Shown: positions 54,011 to 62,039 of the stretch, piece by piece
Numbering within the stretch: the stretch's first letter is position 1
Layout of the letters: every line of letters begins with the position of its first letter
The notes under the pieces: model-generated
Seen by the model: the letters and a program-made list of their open reading frames with translations, nothing else
The model's database searches: none
What the model was told of the DNA's origin: nothing
Assembly: GCA_910584975.1 (NCBI GenBank)
Contig: CAJUEA010000003.1
Location: 35,168-99,167, forward strand
Source: an uncultured Christensenella sp.
Lineage (GTDB): Bacteria > Bacillota > Clostridia > Christensenellales > UBA3700
Reading direction: 5' to 3'
Length of the DNA stretch: 64,000 nt
Position numbers and translations under genes: made by a program

Positions 54011-54046
54011 AAAAATTAGGTTGAGTTTTACTTGACCTAATTTTTT
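54011..54046 (+). terminator. Terminator of the surface-protein gene
   Basis: AAATTAGGT / ACCTAATTT stem with further imperfect pairing inside, then a six-base T-run. Confidence 0.8.
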
Positions 54047-54247
54047 GTGAATATTAGTAAATACTGCAAAAAAGGTCAATACTTGAATAAGAGTATGTTT
54101 TTGTCGTTTTATAGAAATTAGGGCTAATATTTTTTTGTAAAAATTGCATATAATTGAAATTGCAGAAACATAGTTGTTTATTTAAAGTTATTTTTAGTAT
54201 AATTTTTGCATAAAAATATAAAAATGCATAAAAAATTTGAATAAATC

Positions 54248-54276
54248 TTGCTTTTATAAATTATTTATGCTAGAAT
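54248..54276 (+). promoter_or_regulatory. Promoter of the asp23-to-recN cluster
   Basis: TTGCTT (54248-54253) and TAGAAT (54271-54276), spacer 17 bp, about 45 bases ahead of the asp23 start. Confidence 0.65.
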
Positions 54277-54325
54277 ATATTTGTATATTTATAAATAAAA
54301 ACTTTTATATATTTTAAGGAGCAAT

Positions 54326-54658
54326 ATGGATAATACATTAAATCAAAATACTTATATAAGTTTAATTGCATCAATAATTTCCGGCGCGGCATCTAAGGCA
54401 AAAGGTGTGGCATCTATCAGCACGGAAAGTGGTATAATCAACAAGTTTACATCCAAAGATGGCTATGACGGAATGGAAATTGTTATCACTCATACAAATA
54501 TGGTGGTAATTTCTTTGTCAATCAATGCATATTTTGGCTATCCATTGCCTGAAATAGTAAGTGAATTGCAAAACACAATCAAAAAAGATATTGAAGAGCA
54601 AACAAGTTTTAAAGTTAAAGCTATCAATGTAAATGTTGTTGGTGTTGTTTTTGTTTAA
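54326..54658 (+). CDS. Asp23/Gls24 (YqhY-like) family protein
   Basis: A 110-residue Asp23/DUF322 protein with the usual two-strand pattern, GVASISTES and the central VVISLSINAYFGYPLPEIVSELQNTIKKDIEEQTSFKVKAINVNVVGV. Family members are associated with the membrane or fatty acid metabolism; YqhY of Bacillus lies, as here, directly upstream of nusB. AAGGAG precedes the ATG. The gap to nusB contains an 8-bp perfect stem CAAATTGC / GCAATTTG (54671-54692) without a T-run. Confidence 0.85.
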   Translation: MDNTLNQNTYISLIASIISGAASKAKGVASISTESGIINKFTSKDGYDGMEIVITHTNMVVISLSINAYFGYPLPEIVSELQNTIKKDIEEQTSFKVKAINVNVVGVVFV

Positions 54659-54783
54659 GTAAAAATCAAGCAAATTGCAAGGTGGCAATTTGTTGTGTTT
54701 GTGGACAATTGTAGTTTTAAGCAAAATTAAATAGCAATCATATGAAAAAATAAGAGAAGTCAAAAGTATTATTGAGGATAAAA

Positions 54784-55218
54784 ATGAGTAAAAATGAAGT
54801 GAAAAATGAAAAAATTACAAGCAGAAGAAAGGCAAGAGATTATACATATCAATTGATTTTCAGCTTTCTTTTTAGTGGTGAAAAGGACGAAATGTTGTGG
54901 CAAAAAATAAGTGAGGACAAGCATATTCTTGATGATGATTTGGATTATATCTCCACAACTTTTGACAAGATGGCTGCAAACATTGACGAAATAAAAAGCA
55001 TTATTGCAAAGTTTGCAATTGGCTATCAGTTGGATAGAATTTACAAGCCAGATCTTGCAGTGCTTATTTTGGCAGTTTGCGAAATGAAATATGTTGATGA
55101 AGTGCCTGACGAGGTGGCTATCAGTGAGGCTGTTTCTATTGTAAAAAAATATTCAACAGCAAAAAGTGGTCCATTTGTAAATGGCATTTTGGCAAGTGTT
55201 TATAAGGAGTTGAATTGA
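54784..55218 (+). CDS. nusB: Transcription antitermination factor NusB
   Basis: NusB (144 residues) binds boxA RNA with S10 and supports rRNA transcription. The N-terminal SRRKARDYTYQLIFSFLF and the C-terminal LAVCEMKYVDEVPDEVAISEAVSIVKKYSTAKSGPFVNGIL are typical. ATG 54784 has GAGG ahead; TTG 54772 is an unlikely alternative. It is one base from folD, whose Shine-Dalgarno lies in the nusB end. Confidence 0.94.
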   Translation: MSKNEVKNEKITSRRKARDYTYQLIFSFLFSGEKDEMLWQKISEDKHILDDDLDYISTTFDKMAANIDEIKSIIAKFAIGYQLDRIYKPDLAVLILAVCEMKYVDEVPDEVAISEAVSIVKKYSTAKSGPFVNGILASVYKELN

Positions 55219-55219
55219 T

Positions 55220-56059
55220 ATGAGTTTGATAAATGGTAAGGAAGTTTCCAAAGCAACAAGAGAAAAAGTTGCCTTGATGGTTAAAGATTTTGTGGCTGAT
55301 AAAGGCAGAGTGCCTTGTCTTGCAGTTATTCTTGTGGGAGAGGATCCAGCATCTCAAACTTATGTGAAAAACAAAATTATCGGTTGTGAAGAGGTTGGAA
55401 TGAAGTCTTTGGCTTATCGATTACCAGCTGAAAGCACTAATGATGAGGTTGCTAAAATCATAAAAGAGCTTGCAGAGGATAGCAATGTGGATGGCATTTT
55501 GATTCAGTTGCCATTGCCAAAACAACTTGATGAGAGATATTTGTTGTCTTTGATTCCAGATAGCAAGGATGTTGACGGATTTAGTCCAAACAATCTTGGA
55601 TTGCTTGCAATGAACAATCCTCGAACAGTAAGTTGCACTCCTTACGGAGTAATGGAATTGCTTGCATCCACAGGCGTGGAGCTTAGTGGAAAGCACGCTG
55701 TTGTTATTGGCAGAAGTAACACAGTTGGCAAGCCTATGGCAATGTTGCTTTTGAATGCAAATTGCACAGTTACCATTTGCCATTCCAAAACAAAAAATAT
55801 GAAAGACATCACAAAACAAGCAGACATTTTGGTTGTGGCAATCGGAAAACCAAAGTTTGTGACAGAAGAAATGGTTAAAGAAGGGGCGATTGTTATAGAT
55901 GTTGGCATCAACAGAGTGGATGGAAAACTTGTGGGAGATGTAGATTTTGAGAATGTAAGCAAAAAAGCATCTTTTATTACTCCAGTGCCAGGTGGCGTTG
56001 GACCAATGACAATTTCAATGCTACTTTACAATACACTTATGTGTGCAAAATATGAATAA
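55220..56059 (+). CDS. folD: Methylenetetrahydrofolate dehydrogenase/cyclohydrolase FolD
   Basis: FolD (279 residues) interconverts methylene-, methenyl- and formyl-tetrahydrofolate. Signatures: YVKNKIIGCEEVGM with the catalytic Lys, QLPLPKQLD, NADP-binding GRSNTVGKPMAMLL, and PVPGGVGPMTISMLLYNT. It follows nusB with a one-base gap. Confidence 0.95.
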   Translation: MSLINGKEVSKATREKVALMVKDFVADKGRVPCLAVILVGEDPASQTYVKNKIIGCEEVGMKSLAYRLPAESTNDEVAKIIKELAEDSNVDGILIQLPLPKQLDERYLLSLIPDSKDVDGFSPNNLGLLAMNNPRTVSCTPYGVMELLASTGVELSGKHAVVIGRSNTVGKPMAMLLLNANCTVTICHSKTKNMKDITKQADILVVAIGKPKFVTEEMVKEGAIVIDVGINRVDGKLVGDVDFENVSKKASFITPVPGGVGPMTISMLLYNTLMCAKYE

Positions 56060-56212
56060 TTTTGTAATGGAGTGTACAAGTGTTGATTAAAATTATTGGC
56101 AAATGTTATTTAAGCGAATGTTTAATTTGTTTGCAGGATGAGGTGCCATTTCTGTCACATTAAAAAACAAAATTAAATTAATAAGTTTAAGAAAAAGTTA
56201 ATTATAATAAAA

Positions 56213-57400
56213 ATGGGCGATTTTGTTTCAGTAAGCCTTTTGACAGGCTATATAAAAAACATATTGGGAGCAGAAGAACTGTTGCACGATATCAAATTGG
56301 TGGGTGAGGTGTCTGGATTGCGTTGTTCAGGACCACACGCTTACTTTACACTTAAGGATGAAAATGCACAAATCGCTTGCAATTGTTTTAGTTATGCAAA
56401 AACTTATCTGCCTAAAAATGGCGAAAGCGTTTGCCTTTTTGGTGGAGTGGATTTTTATCCACCGGGTGGAAAACTATCTTTTAATTGCAAAAAGATTGAG
56501 CCTTTGGGCAAGGGATTGCTTGCCTTGCAACTTGAACAACTCAAAAAAAAGCTTGCTGAGGCTGGTTATTTTGATGAAAGACACAAAAAACCTATCCCAA
56601 AATATCCAAAAAATGTTTGCGTGCTAACAGCAAAAACAGGTGCAGTAATAAGAGATATTGTCAGCACTATTCGCAAAAAAAATAACATTTTGGATATTGA
56701 TGTTGTGGATGTCAAGGTGCAAGGGCAGTTTGCAGAAAACACAATTATAACTGCTTTAGATATGGTGGATAAACTTGGATATGATGTGATTATCATTGCG
56801 CGTGGTGGCGGCTCAATGGAAGATTTAATGCCATTTAACAGCGAAAGATTGGTTTATAAAATTTTCGATTGCAAAACGCCGATTATCTCTGCTGTGGGAC
56901 ATGAAACTGATTTCACTTTGTGTGATTTTGTAGCAGACAGACGAGTGCCAACCCCCACTGCCGGTGGCGAGCTTGTGGGATATGATGTGGCAGAACTCAA
57001 AAATACTTTGGCAGCATATTGCGATTTGTACAAAAAGCAACTTAACAATCGCTTGCAAAATGCAGAATTGCAACTTATAAGCGCTGTAAAAACAGTGATA
57101 AACAAACTTAGCGTTAACATTGCGACAAGTGAAGGCAGATTGAAAAACTTATCTGCGAGTCTAGGCAATATTTTTAAGGTAAAATGCCTTGAAGGCGAGC
57201 ATTGCGTAAATAAGATTATGGCAAGAATTGATGCAAACAATCCAATAAGGATTTTGGGGCAAGGTTACAGCAAATTGTACGGTGAGGATGGCTTTGCAAC
57301 GGATATTGACAAAGTTAATATCGGTGAGAACATTACAATTTTGACACAAGGTGGAAAGATTGGTGCTGAAGTTAAAAACAAAACAGCAATAAACAAATAA
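56213..57400 (+). CDS. xseA: Exodeoxyribonuclease VII large subunit
   Basis: XseA (395 residues, at the short end for the family) degrades single-stranded DNA with XseB. The N-terminal OB-fold (about 1-100), the catalytic part with IARGGGSMEDLMPFN, SAVGHETDFTLCDFVADRRVPTPTAG, then the helical C-terminal region. No Shine-Dalgarno is visible: a perfect TATAAT (56203-56208) lies only 5 bases before the ATG, so a leaderless transcript is possible. xseB starts 16 bases after its stop. Confidence 0.94.
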   Translation: MGDFVSVSLLTGYIKNILGAEELLHDIKLVGEVSGLRCSGPHAYFTLKDENAQIACNCFSYAKTYLPKNGESVCLFGGVDFYPPGGKLSFNCKKIEPLGKGLLALQLEQLKKKLAEAGYFDERHKKPIPKYPKNVCVLTAKTGAVIRDIVSTIRKKNNILDIDVVDVKVQGQFAENTIITALDMVDKLGYDVIIIARGGGSMEDLMPFNSERLVYKIFDCKTPIISAVGHETDFTLCDFVADRRVPTPTAGGELVGYDVAELKNTLAAYCDLYKKQLNNRLQNAELQLISAVKTVINKLSVNIATSEGRLKNLSASLGNIFKVKCLEGEHCVNKIMARIDANNPIRILGQGYSKLYGEDGFATDIDKVNIGENITILTQGGKIGAEVKNKTAINK

Positions 57401-57416
57401 AAGAAGGATATTGATT

Positions 57417-57638
57417 ATGGAATTTGAAAAAGTATTGCAAGAGCTGGAAGAGATTGCAAAAAAAATGGAAGATAAAAACACAACTTTGGATGAGAGCTTG
57501 GCACTTTTTGATAAAGGCGTCAAAAAAAGCAGTGAGTGCATAAAAGTGCTTAACGAAACAAAAGGAAAGGCAGAGCTTTTGATAAAAGAACTGGATAATA
57601 TAACAAAAACTGAATTGATACTTAATGAGGATAATTGA
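57417..57638 (+). CDS. xseB: Exodeoxyribonuclease VII small subunit
   Basis: XseB (73-74 residues): EFEKVLQELEEIAKKMEDKNTTLDESLALFDKGVK is the characteristic helical hairpin that binds XseA. The ATG at 57417 follows AAGGA; the TTG at 57411 is less likely. Confidence 0.93.
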   Translation: MEFEKVLQELEEIAKKMEDKNTTLDESLALFDKGVKKSSECIKVLNETKGKAELLIKELDNITKTELILNEDN

Positions 57639-57679
57639 GTTGATTAGTTGACTTGCAATTTGAATCAAATTGGAGAATA

Positions 57680-58549
57680 ATGAAAGAATTTTTGGCAGAA
57701 AACAAAAAAATATTTGAAAACTATTTGAGCACTCGTCTTAAGGAATTGGATGGCATGGCAGAGCCTATTGGCAGTGCTGTTAAGTATGCATTGGATGGTG
57801 GAAAGAGGATACGACCTATATTGTGCATTTTGGGTGCAGAGTTTATGGGCAAAGGGTTTGAGGAGATAAAAAATCTTGCTTTGGGAGTGGAATGTATTCA
57901 TAACTATTCTTTGTGCCATGACGATTTGCCTTGTATGGATAATGACGATTTAAGACACGGCAAGCCAAGCACTCACAAAAAGTTTGGCGAAGGTATGGGT
58001 GTGCTTGCAGGTGATGGCTTGCTTAATCTTGCTTTTGAATTTATGTTTGATGGAGAGCATAACCAAAATTATTTTAAAGCAGTTGCTTACATTTCAAAAA
58101 TGAGTGGCGTTTTTGGAATGGTTGGTGGTCAATGCATTGACATTGCAGCAGGAGATTTCAGACAAAAAACATTGCAGGAAGTAATTGAGCTTAATATGCT
58201 AAAAACTGCTTGTTTATTCAAGGCAGCTTTGGTTGGTAGCAGTATCAGCCTTGGGGCAAATGACCAAGAGATTGAAAGCCTTGAAGAATTTGCAGAAAAA
58301 ATAGGTTTGATTTTTCAAATTGTGGATGATATTTTGGATGTCACTTCAAATGAAAAGGAACTGGGAAAAAATATCAACAGCGATATAAAAGAAAACAAGA
58401 TTACTTATCTTTCAATCTGTGGTATGGAAAAGGCAAAACAGGATATTTTGCATTTGGAAAATGAGGCGATTGAGGCTGTCGCGAAATATGGAGATAGGGC
58501 AAATAATCTTATCAAACTTGCAAAATTTCTTACAAATCGAAGCAAATAA
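57680..58549 (+). CDS. ispA: Polyprenyl synthetase (geranylgeranyl/farnesyl diphosphate synthase type)
   Basis: A 289-residue short-chain isoprenyl diphosphate synthase. First Asp-rich motif: CHDDLPCMDNDDLRHGKPSTHK; second: QIVDDILDVTSNEKELGK; both are complete. ATG 57680 follows GGAGA; a TTG at 57653 is in frame but has no support. Lying next to dxs, it supplies farnesyl or geranyl diphosphate from the same pathway. Confidence 0.92.
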   Translation: MKEFLAENKKIFENYLSTRLKELDGMAEPIGSAVKYALDGGKRIRPILCILGAEFMGKGFEEIKNLALGVECIHNYSLCHDDLPCMDNDDLRHGKPSTHKKFGEGMGVLAGDGLLNLAFEFMFDGEHNQNYFKAVAYISKMSGVFGMVGGQCIDIAAGDFRQKTLQEVIELNMLKTACLFKAALVGSSISLGANDQEIESLEEFAEKIGLIFQIVDDILDVTSNEKELGKNINSDIKENKITYLSICGMEKAKQDILHLENEAIEAVAKYGDRANNLIKLAKFLTNRSK

Positions 58550-58662
58550 AAAGTCGAATTGATAAAATAAAAATTAAAAAGCTATTGCAGTTTTGTTTGA
58601 TTGCAAAATTAAATTGGTAATATAAAAAAGTTTGTTTGATTTTATGATTTTAAAAATAATCA

Positions 58663-58683
58663 TTCAAAAATCGGTATTAAATA
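58663..58683 (+). repeat. Dispersed motif copy upstream of dxs
   Basis: TTCAAAAATCGGTATTAAAT, one difference from TCAAAAATCGGTACTAAA over 18 bases. It lies in the gap between ispA and dxs, 24 bases before the preferred dxs start. Confidence 0.75.
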
Positions 58684-58706
58684 AAAAATGCTTAACAAGA
58701 GGGGAT

Positions 58707-60560
58707 ATGTTGTTAAAAGATATTAAGCATCCATCAGATATTAAGAATATGGATATTGCAGAGCTTAAGCTACTGGCAAAAGAATTGAGACAAAAGATTT
58801 TGGACACTGTTATGGTTAATGGTGGGCATTTGGCAAGTTCTTTGGGTGCGGTGGAAATTATTCTTGCAATGCATTATTGTTTTGATTGTCCTAATGACAA
58901 ATTTATTTTTGATGTGGGGCATCAATGTTATGCGCACAAACTTTTAACAGGACGCTATGAACAATTTGACAGCTTGAGACAATTTGGTGGAATTTCAGGT
59001 TTTCCAAAAATAAATGAATCGCAATTTGATGCGGCAAACACAGGACATTCAAGCACAAGCATTTCCATAGCTTGTGGTTTAAGTCGTGCTTTGTGGCAGG
59101 ATAACTCTCCTAATATTACAGTTTCTGTTATTGGAGATGGTGCGCTTACTGGTGGTCTTGCTTATGAGGCACTTAATGACTGCGTAAACTTAAAGAAAAA
59201 ACAAATTATCATTTTGAATGACAACTCAATGTCAATTTCCGAAAATGTTGGCAGTACAGCAAAATATTTGTTAAGATTGCATACTTCAAACACTTACAAT
59301 AAGTTTAAATCAAAGGCTTACAATGTTGTGCGTGGCTTTAGGATTGACAACACTGATCTTGCAATGAGGTTTTTGTATAAGGCAAAAAACAGCGTAAAAT
59401 ATTTTCTGCAAGGTGGAATGCCGTTTGAGCAGTTTGGTATAAGGTATTTTGGTCCAATCAATGGACACGATTTGGAAGATATTATAAACATTTTGGAAAT
59501 TGCAAAACGCGAGGATGAAAGTTGTATAATTCATGTGGTTACAAAAAAAGGCTATGGATTTAAAGAGGCAGAGGATAACCCTGCAAAATATCACGGGTAT
59601 AGTCCAAAAAGTGGAAGCACTAATGAAAAAATATCTTTTTCTGACGCTTTTGGCGAGGCAATGAAAAACATTGCAAGCAGTAATAACAAAGTTTTTGCAG
59701 TTACAGCTGCAATGCGTGAAGGCACAGGGCTTTTAGGGTATTCTGAAATGTTTCCACAACGCTTTAGTGATGTGGGCATTGCAGAAGGGCATGCTGCAAC
59801 AATGTGTGCGGGGCTTGCACTTGGTGGATATAAGCCATATTTTGCCGTGTACTCTTCATTCTTGCAAAGGGCATATGATAGTGTCATTCACGATGTTTGT
59901 TTGCAAGATTTACCTGTAACTTTTTGCATTGACAGAGCAGGTATTGTGCCAAGTGATGGCGAAACTCATCAAGGAATATATGATGTCAATTTTTTGAGGC
60001 TTGTGCCAAATATGACAATTTTTGCACCTAAAAACACTGCAGAATTATGTGAGGCAATCAAATGGTCTGTGGATTTTGAGCATCCACTTGCAATAAGATA
60101 CCCGAAAGGCTCTGTTGGTGTGGATGGCAATGTTGAACCTATTGAATTAGGCAAATGGGATGTGCTAAAAAAATCCGATGGGCGTTTGGTAATTCTTGCT
60201 GCAGGTGCTTTGATGGTGGAGCAAGCTTGTCTTGCAGCGCAGCAACTTGAGCAATGTGGCATTGAGGCAGAAGTTGTAAATTGCAGATTTATCAAGCCTA
60301 TGGATAAAGATTATTTGTCAAAGCTTGACGGCAAATTGGTTGTTACTTTGGAGGATAATCAGTTGGCAGGTGGATTTGGCAGTGGTGTGTTGGAATTTAT
60401 CAGTGACAACAATATTAAATCAAATGTGGTTCGTATGGCAATTGATGACAAAGTTTTAACACAAGGCAGTGTTAAGGAATTGCTAAAAATGTCAAATTTG
60501 GATGTGGACAGCATTGTAAAAACTTGCAAATCCAAACTGAATGAGTTTGTGGGGAAATGA
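58707..60560 (+). CDS. dxs: 1-deoxy-D-xylulose-5-phosphate synthase
   Basis: Dxs (617 residues) makes DXP from pyruvate and glyceraldehyde 3-phosphate with thiamine diphosphate, the first step of the non-mevalonate isoprenoid pathway. GHQCYAHKLLTGR and GDGALTGGLAYEALND are the TPP-binding parts; the transketolase-like DRAGIVPSDGETHQG and the C-terminal GGFGSGVLEF follow. The frame runs up to 58632, but ATG 58707 has AGAGGGG ahead and starts MLLKDIKHPSDIKNM, the family's usual beginning. Its stop overlaps or touches nadK. Confidence 0.95.
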   Translation: MLLKDIKHPSDIKNMDIAELKLLAKELRQKILDTVMVNGGHLASSLGAVEIILAMHYCFDCPNDKFIFDVGHQCYAHKLLTGRYEQFDSLRQFGGISGFPKINESQFDAANTGHSSTSISIACGLSRALWQDNSPNITVSVIGDGALTGGLAYEALNDCVNLKKKQIIILNDNSMSISENVGSTAKYLLRLHTSNTYNKFKSKAYNVVRGFRIDNTDLAMRFLYKAKNSVKYFLQGGMPFEQFGIRYFGPINGHDLEDIINILEIAKREDESCIIHVVTKKGYGFKEAEDNPAKYHGYSPKSGSTNEKISFSDAFGEAMKNIASSNNKVFAVTAAMREGTGLLGYSEMFPQRFSDVGIAEGHAATMCAGLALGGYKPYFAVYSSFLQRAYDSVIHDVCLQDLPVTFCIDRAGIVPSDGETHQGIYDVNFLRLVPNMTIFAPKNTAELCEAIKWSVDFEHPLAIRYPKGSVGVDGNVEPIELGKWDVLKKSDGRLVILAAGALMVEQACLAAQQLEQCGIEAEVVNCRFIKPMDKDYLSKLDGKLVVTLEDNQLAGGFGSGVLEFISDNNIKSNVVRMAIDDKVLTQGSVKELLKMSNLDVDSIVKTCKSKLNEFVGK

Positions 60561-60562
60561 TT

Positions 60563-61408
60563 ATGAAAATAGGTGTATATGTCAACAAAAATCGTGATTT
60601 CGGTGCAGAGTCTGCTTTGAAATTTATGGGAATTGCTGAGGCAAAAGGTGTGCAAATTATTCTTGCAACGGGTGTGGAGGAATTTGTTAATATCAAGGCA
60701 TACAGCTTGGATGAAGTTGCACAAAATTGTGATATTTTGGTTGTTTTTGGTGGCGACGGAACAATGCTTTCAGTTGCAAGGCGTGTGGTTAAATATGACA
60801 TTGCTTTGCTGGGCGTAAACAAAGGAAAACTTGGTTTTTTGACAGAGTGCGAGGATACTGACTTTGAAAATTTGATTGACAGATTGATTGCACAAGATTT
60901 TAATATCGAAAAAAGGGCAATGCTCAATGTTAGCGTGGGTGGCAAAAATTATCTTGCACTCAATGAAGTCAGTTTGTCAAGGCTTATGTCAAAACGCACA
61001 ATTGACATTTCAATAAGCGTTGATGGTGGAATTTGTGACATTGTGACAGGCGATGGGGTTATTGTAAGCACTCCAACAGGTTCAACTGCATATGCAATGA
61101 GTTGTGGTGGTGCAATTTTAAGCCCAAGTGTGAAAGCCATTGGTGTAACTGCAATTTGTCCTCACAGCTTAAATTCTAGGCCAATGGTTGTTGGGGATGA
61201 AAGCAAACTTTGTCTGAAAGTGCAAAACTGCAATACAAGTGACATTGTTGTTTGCGTGGATGGAGAAAGTATTGTGTTGGATGAGTCAAACTGCATTGAA
61301 ATTAAAGTGGAAAAAAGCGAGTGTTTTGCAAAGCTTATAAGACTGAATAATAATAATTTTTATAGCAAATTGATACAAAAAATGTCTGGTTGGAACAAAT
61401 TGGGTTAA
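60563..61408 (+). CDS. nadK: NAD kinase
   Basis: NadK (281 residues) phosphorylates NAD to NADP. It shows VFGGDGTMLSVAR (GGDGT), LNEVSLSR, and TPTGSTAYAMSCGGAILSP. The ATG at 60563 is 8 bases behind GGGG; an ATG at 60557 overlapping the dxs stop is the alternative. In many clostridia tlyA (an rRNA methylase/hemolysin family gene) lies between dxs and nadK; it is absent here. Confidence 0.94.
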   Translation: MKIGVYVNKNRDFGAESALKFMGIAEAKGVQIILATGVEEFVNIKAYSLDEVAQNCDILVVFGGDGTMLSVARRVVKYDIALLGVNKGKLGFLTECEDTDFENLIDRLIAQDFNIEKRAMLNVSVGGKNYLALNEVSLSRLMSKRTIDISISVDGGICDIVTGDGVIVSTPTGSTAYAMSCGGAILSPSVKAIGVTAICPHSLNSRPMVVGDESKLCLKVQNCNTSDIVVCVDGESIVLDESNCIEIKVEKSECFAKLIRLNNNNFYSKLIQKMSGWNKLG

Positions 61409-61418
61409 AGGAGAAAAT

Positions 61419-61871
61419 ATGAAAAGAAACAAGCGCCAACTTAAATTAGTTGAAATAATCAATAACCACGATGTGGAAACTCAAGGAGAGCTGATTGAAC
61501 TTTTGCAAGCAGCAGGTTTTTCTGTTACGCAAGCAACAATTTCAAGGGATATCAATGACCTTGGTATTACAAAAGTAATTGCTCCAAACAGACGCTACAA
61601 GTATATTTGCCCACTAGAGGAAAAAGAGGATTTGACAAACAAATATAACAGCTTGTTTAAGCAAGCAGTTGTTTCAATCAAATCTGCTCAAAACATAATT
61701 GTAATCAAAACGATAATTGGCTCTGCAAATAGTGCCGCTGCTTTTATTGATAACTTAAATATTTCGGAAATCGTTGGCACGCTTGCCGGTGATGATACAA
61801 TTTTTTTGGCACTTGAAAACGAACATCAAGCAGATATGGTAAAGAGGAAATTGAACAGCTATTTGCAATAA
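61419..61871 (+). CDS. argR: Arginine repressor ArgR
   Basis: ArgR (150 residues): N-terminal winged helix (KLVEIINNHDVETQGELIELLQAAGFSVTQATISRDINDLGI) and the C-terminal arginine-binding/oligomerisation domain (GSANSAAAFIDNL...IVGTLAGDDTIFLALEN). Start preceded by AAAGGAGAA, 10 bases after nadK. As in B. subtilis it stands before recN. Confidence 0.94.
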   Translation: MKRNKRQLKLVEIINNHDVETQGELIELLQAAGFSVTQATISRDINDLGITKVIAPNRRYKYICPLEEKEDLTNKYNSLFKQAVVSIKSAQNIIVIKTIIGSANSAAAFIDNLNISEIVGTLAGDDTIFLALENEHQADMVKRKLNSYLQ

Positions 61872-61884
61872 TTTTTCAAAAAAG

Positions 61885-61906
61885 TGTCAAAAATCGTGAC
61901 TAAATT
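61885..61906 (+). repeat. Dispersed motif copy between argR and recN
   Basis: TGTCAAAAATCGTGACTAAA, two differences from TCAAAAATCGGTACTAAA. It lies 13 bases after the argR stop. Confidence 0.7.
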
Positions 61907-62039
61907 GAAAATTTGCAGATTTTTGATAGGAAATTTATTCAAAAACAATTCAAATGTAGCAAATATTTACAATTAAATTTTGCTTTTTCAAGCAAAGTTA
62001 AATATTGCATTTTAAATCAAATTGTAGCAGGGGGTGCTT

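Larger units (their letters stand above)
53961..54325. other. Non-coding gap before asp23
   Basis: 365 AT-rich bases: the terminator at 54011-54046 and the asp23 promoter at 54248-54276. Nothing else is visible. Confidence 0.65.
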
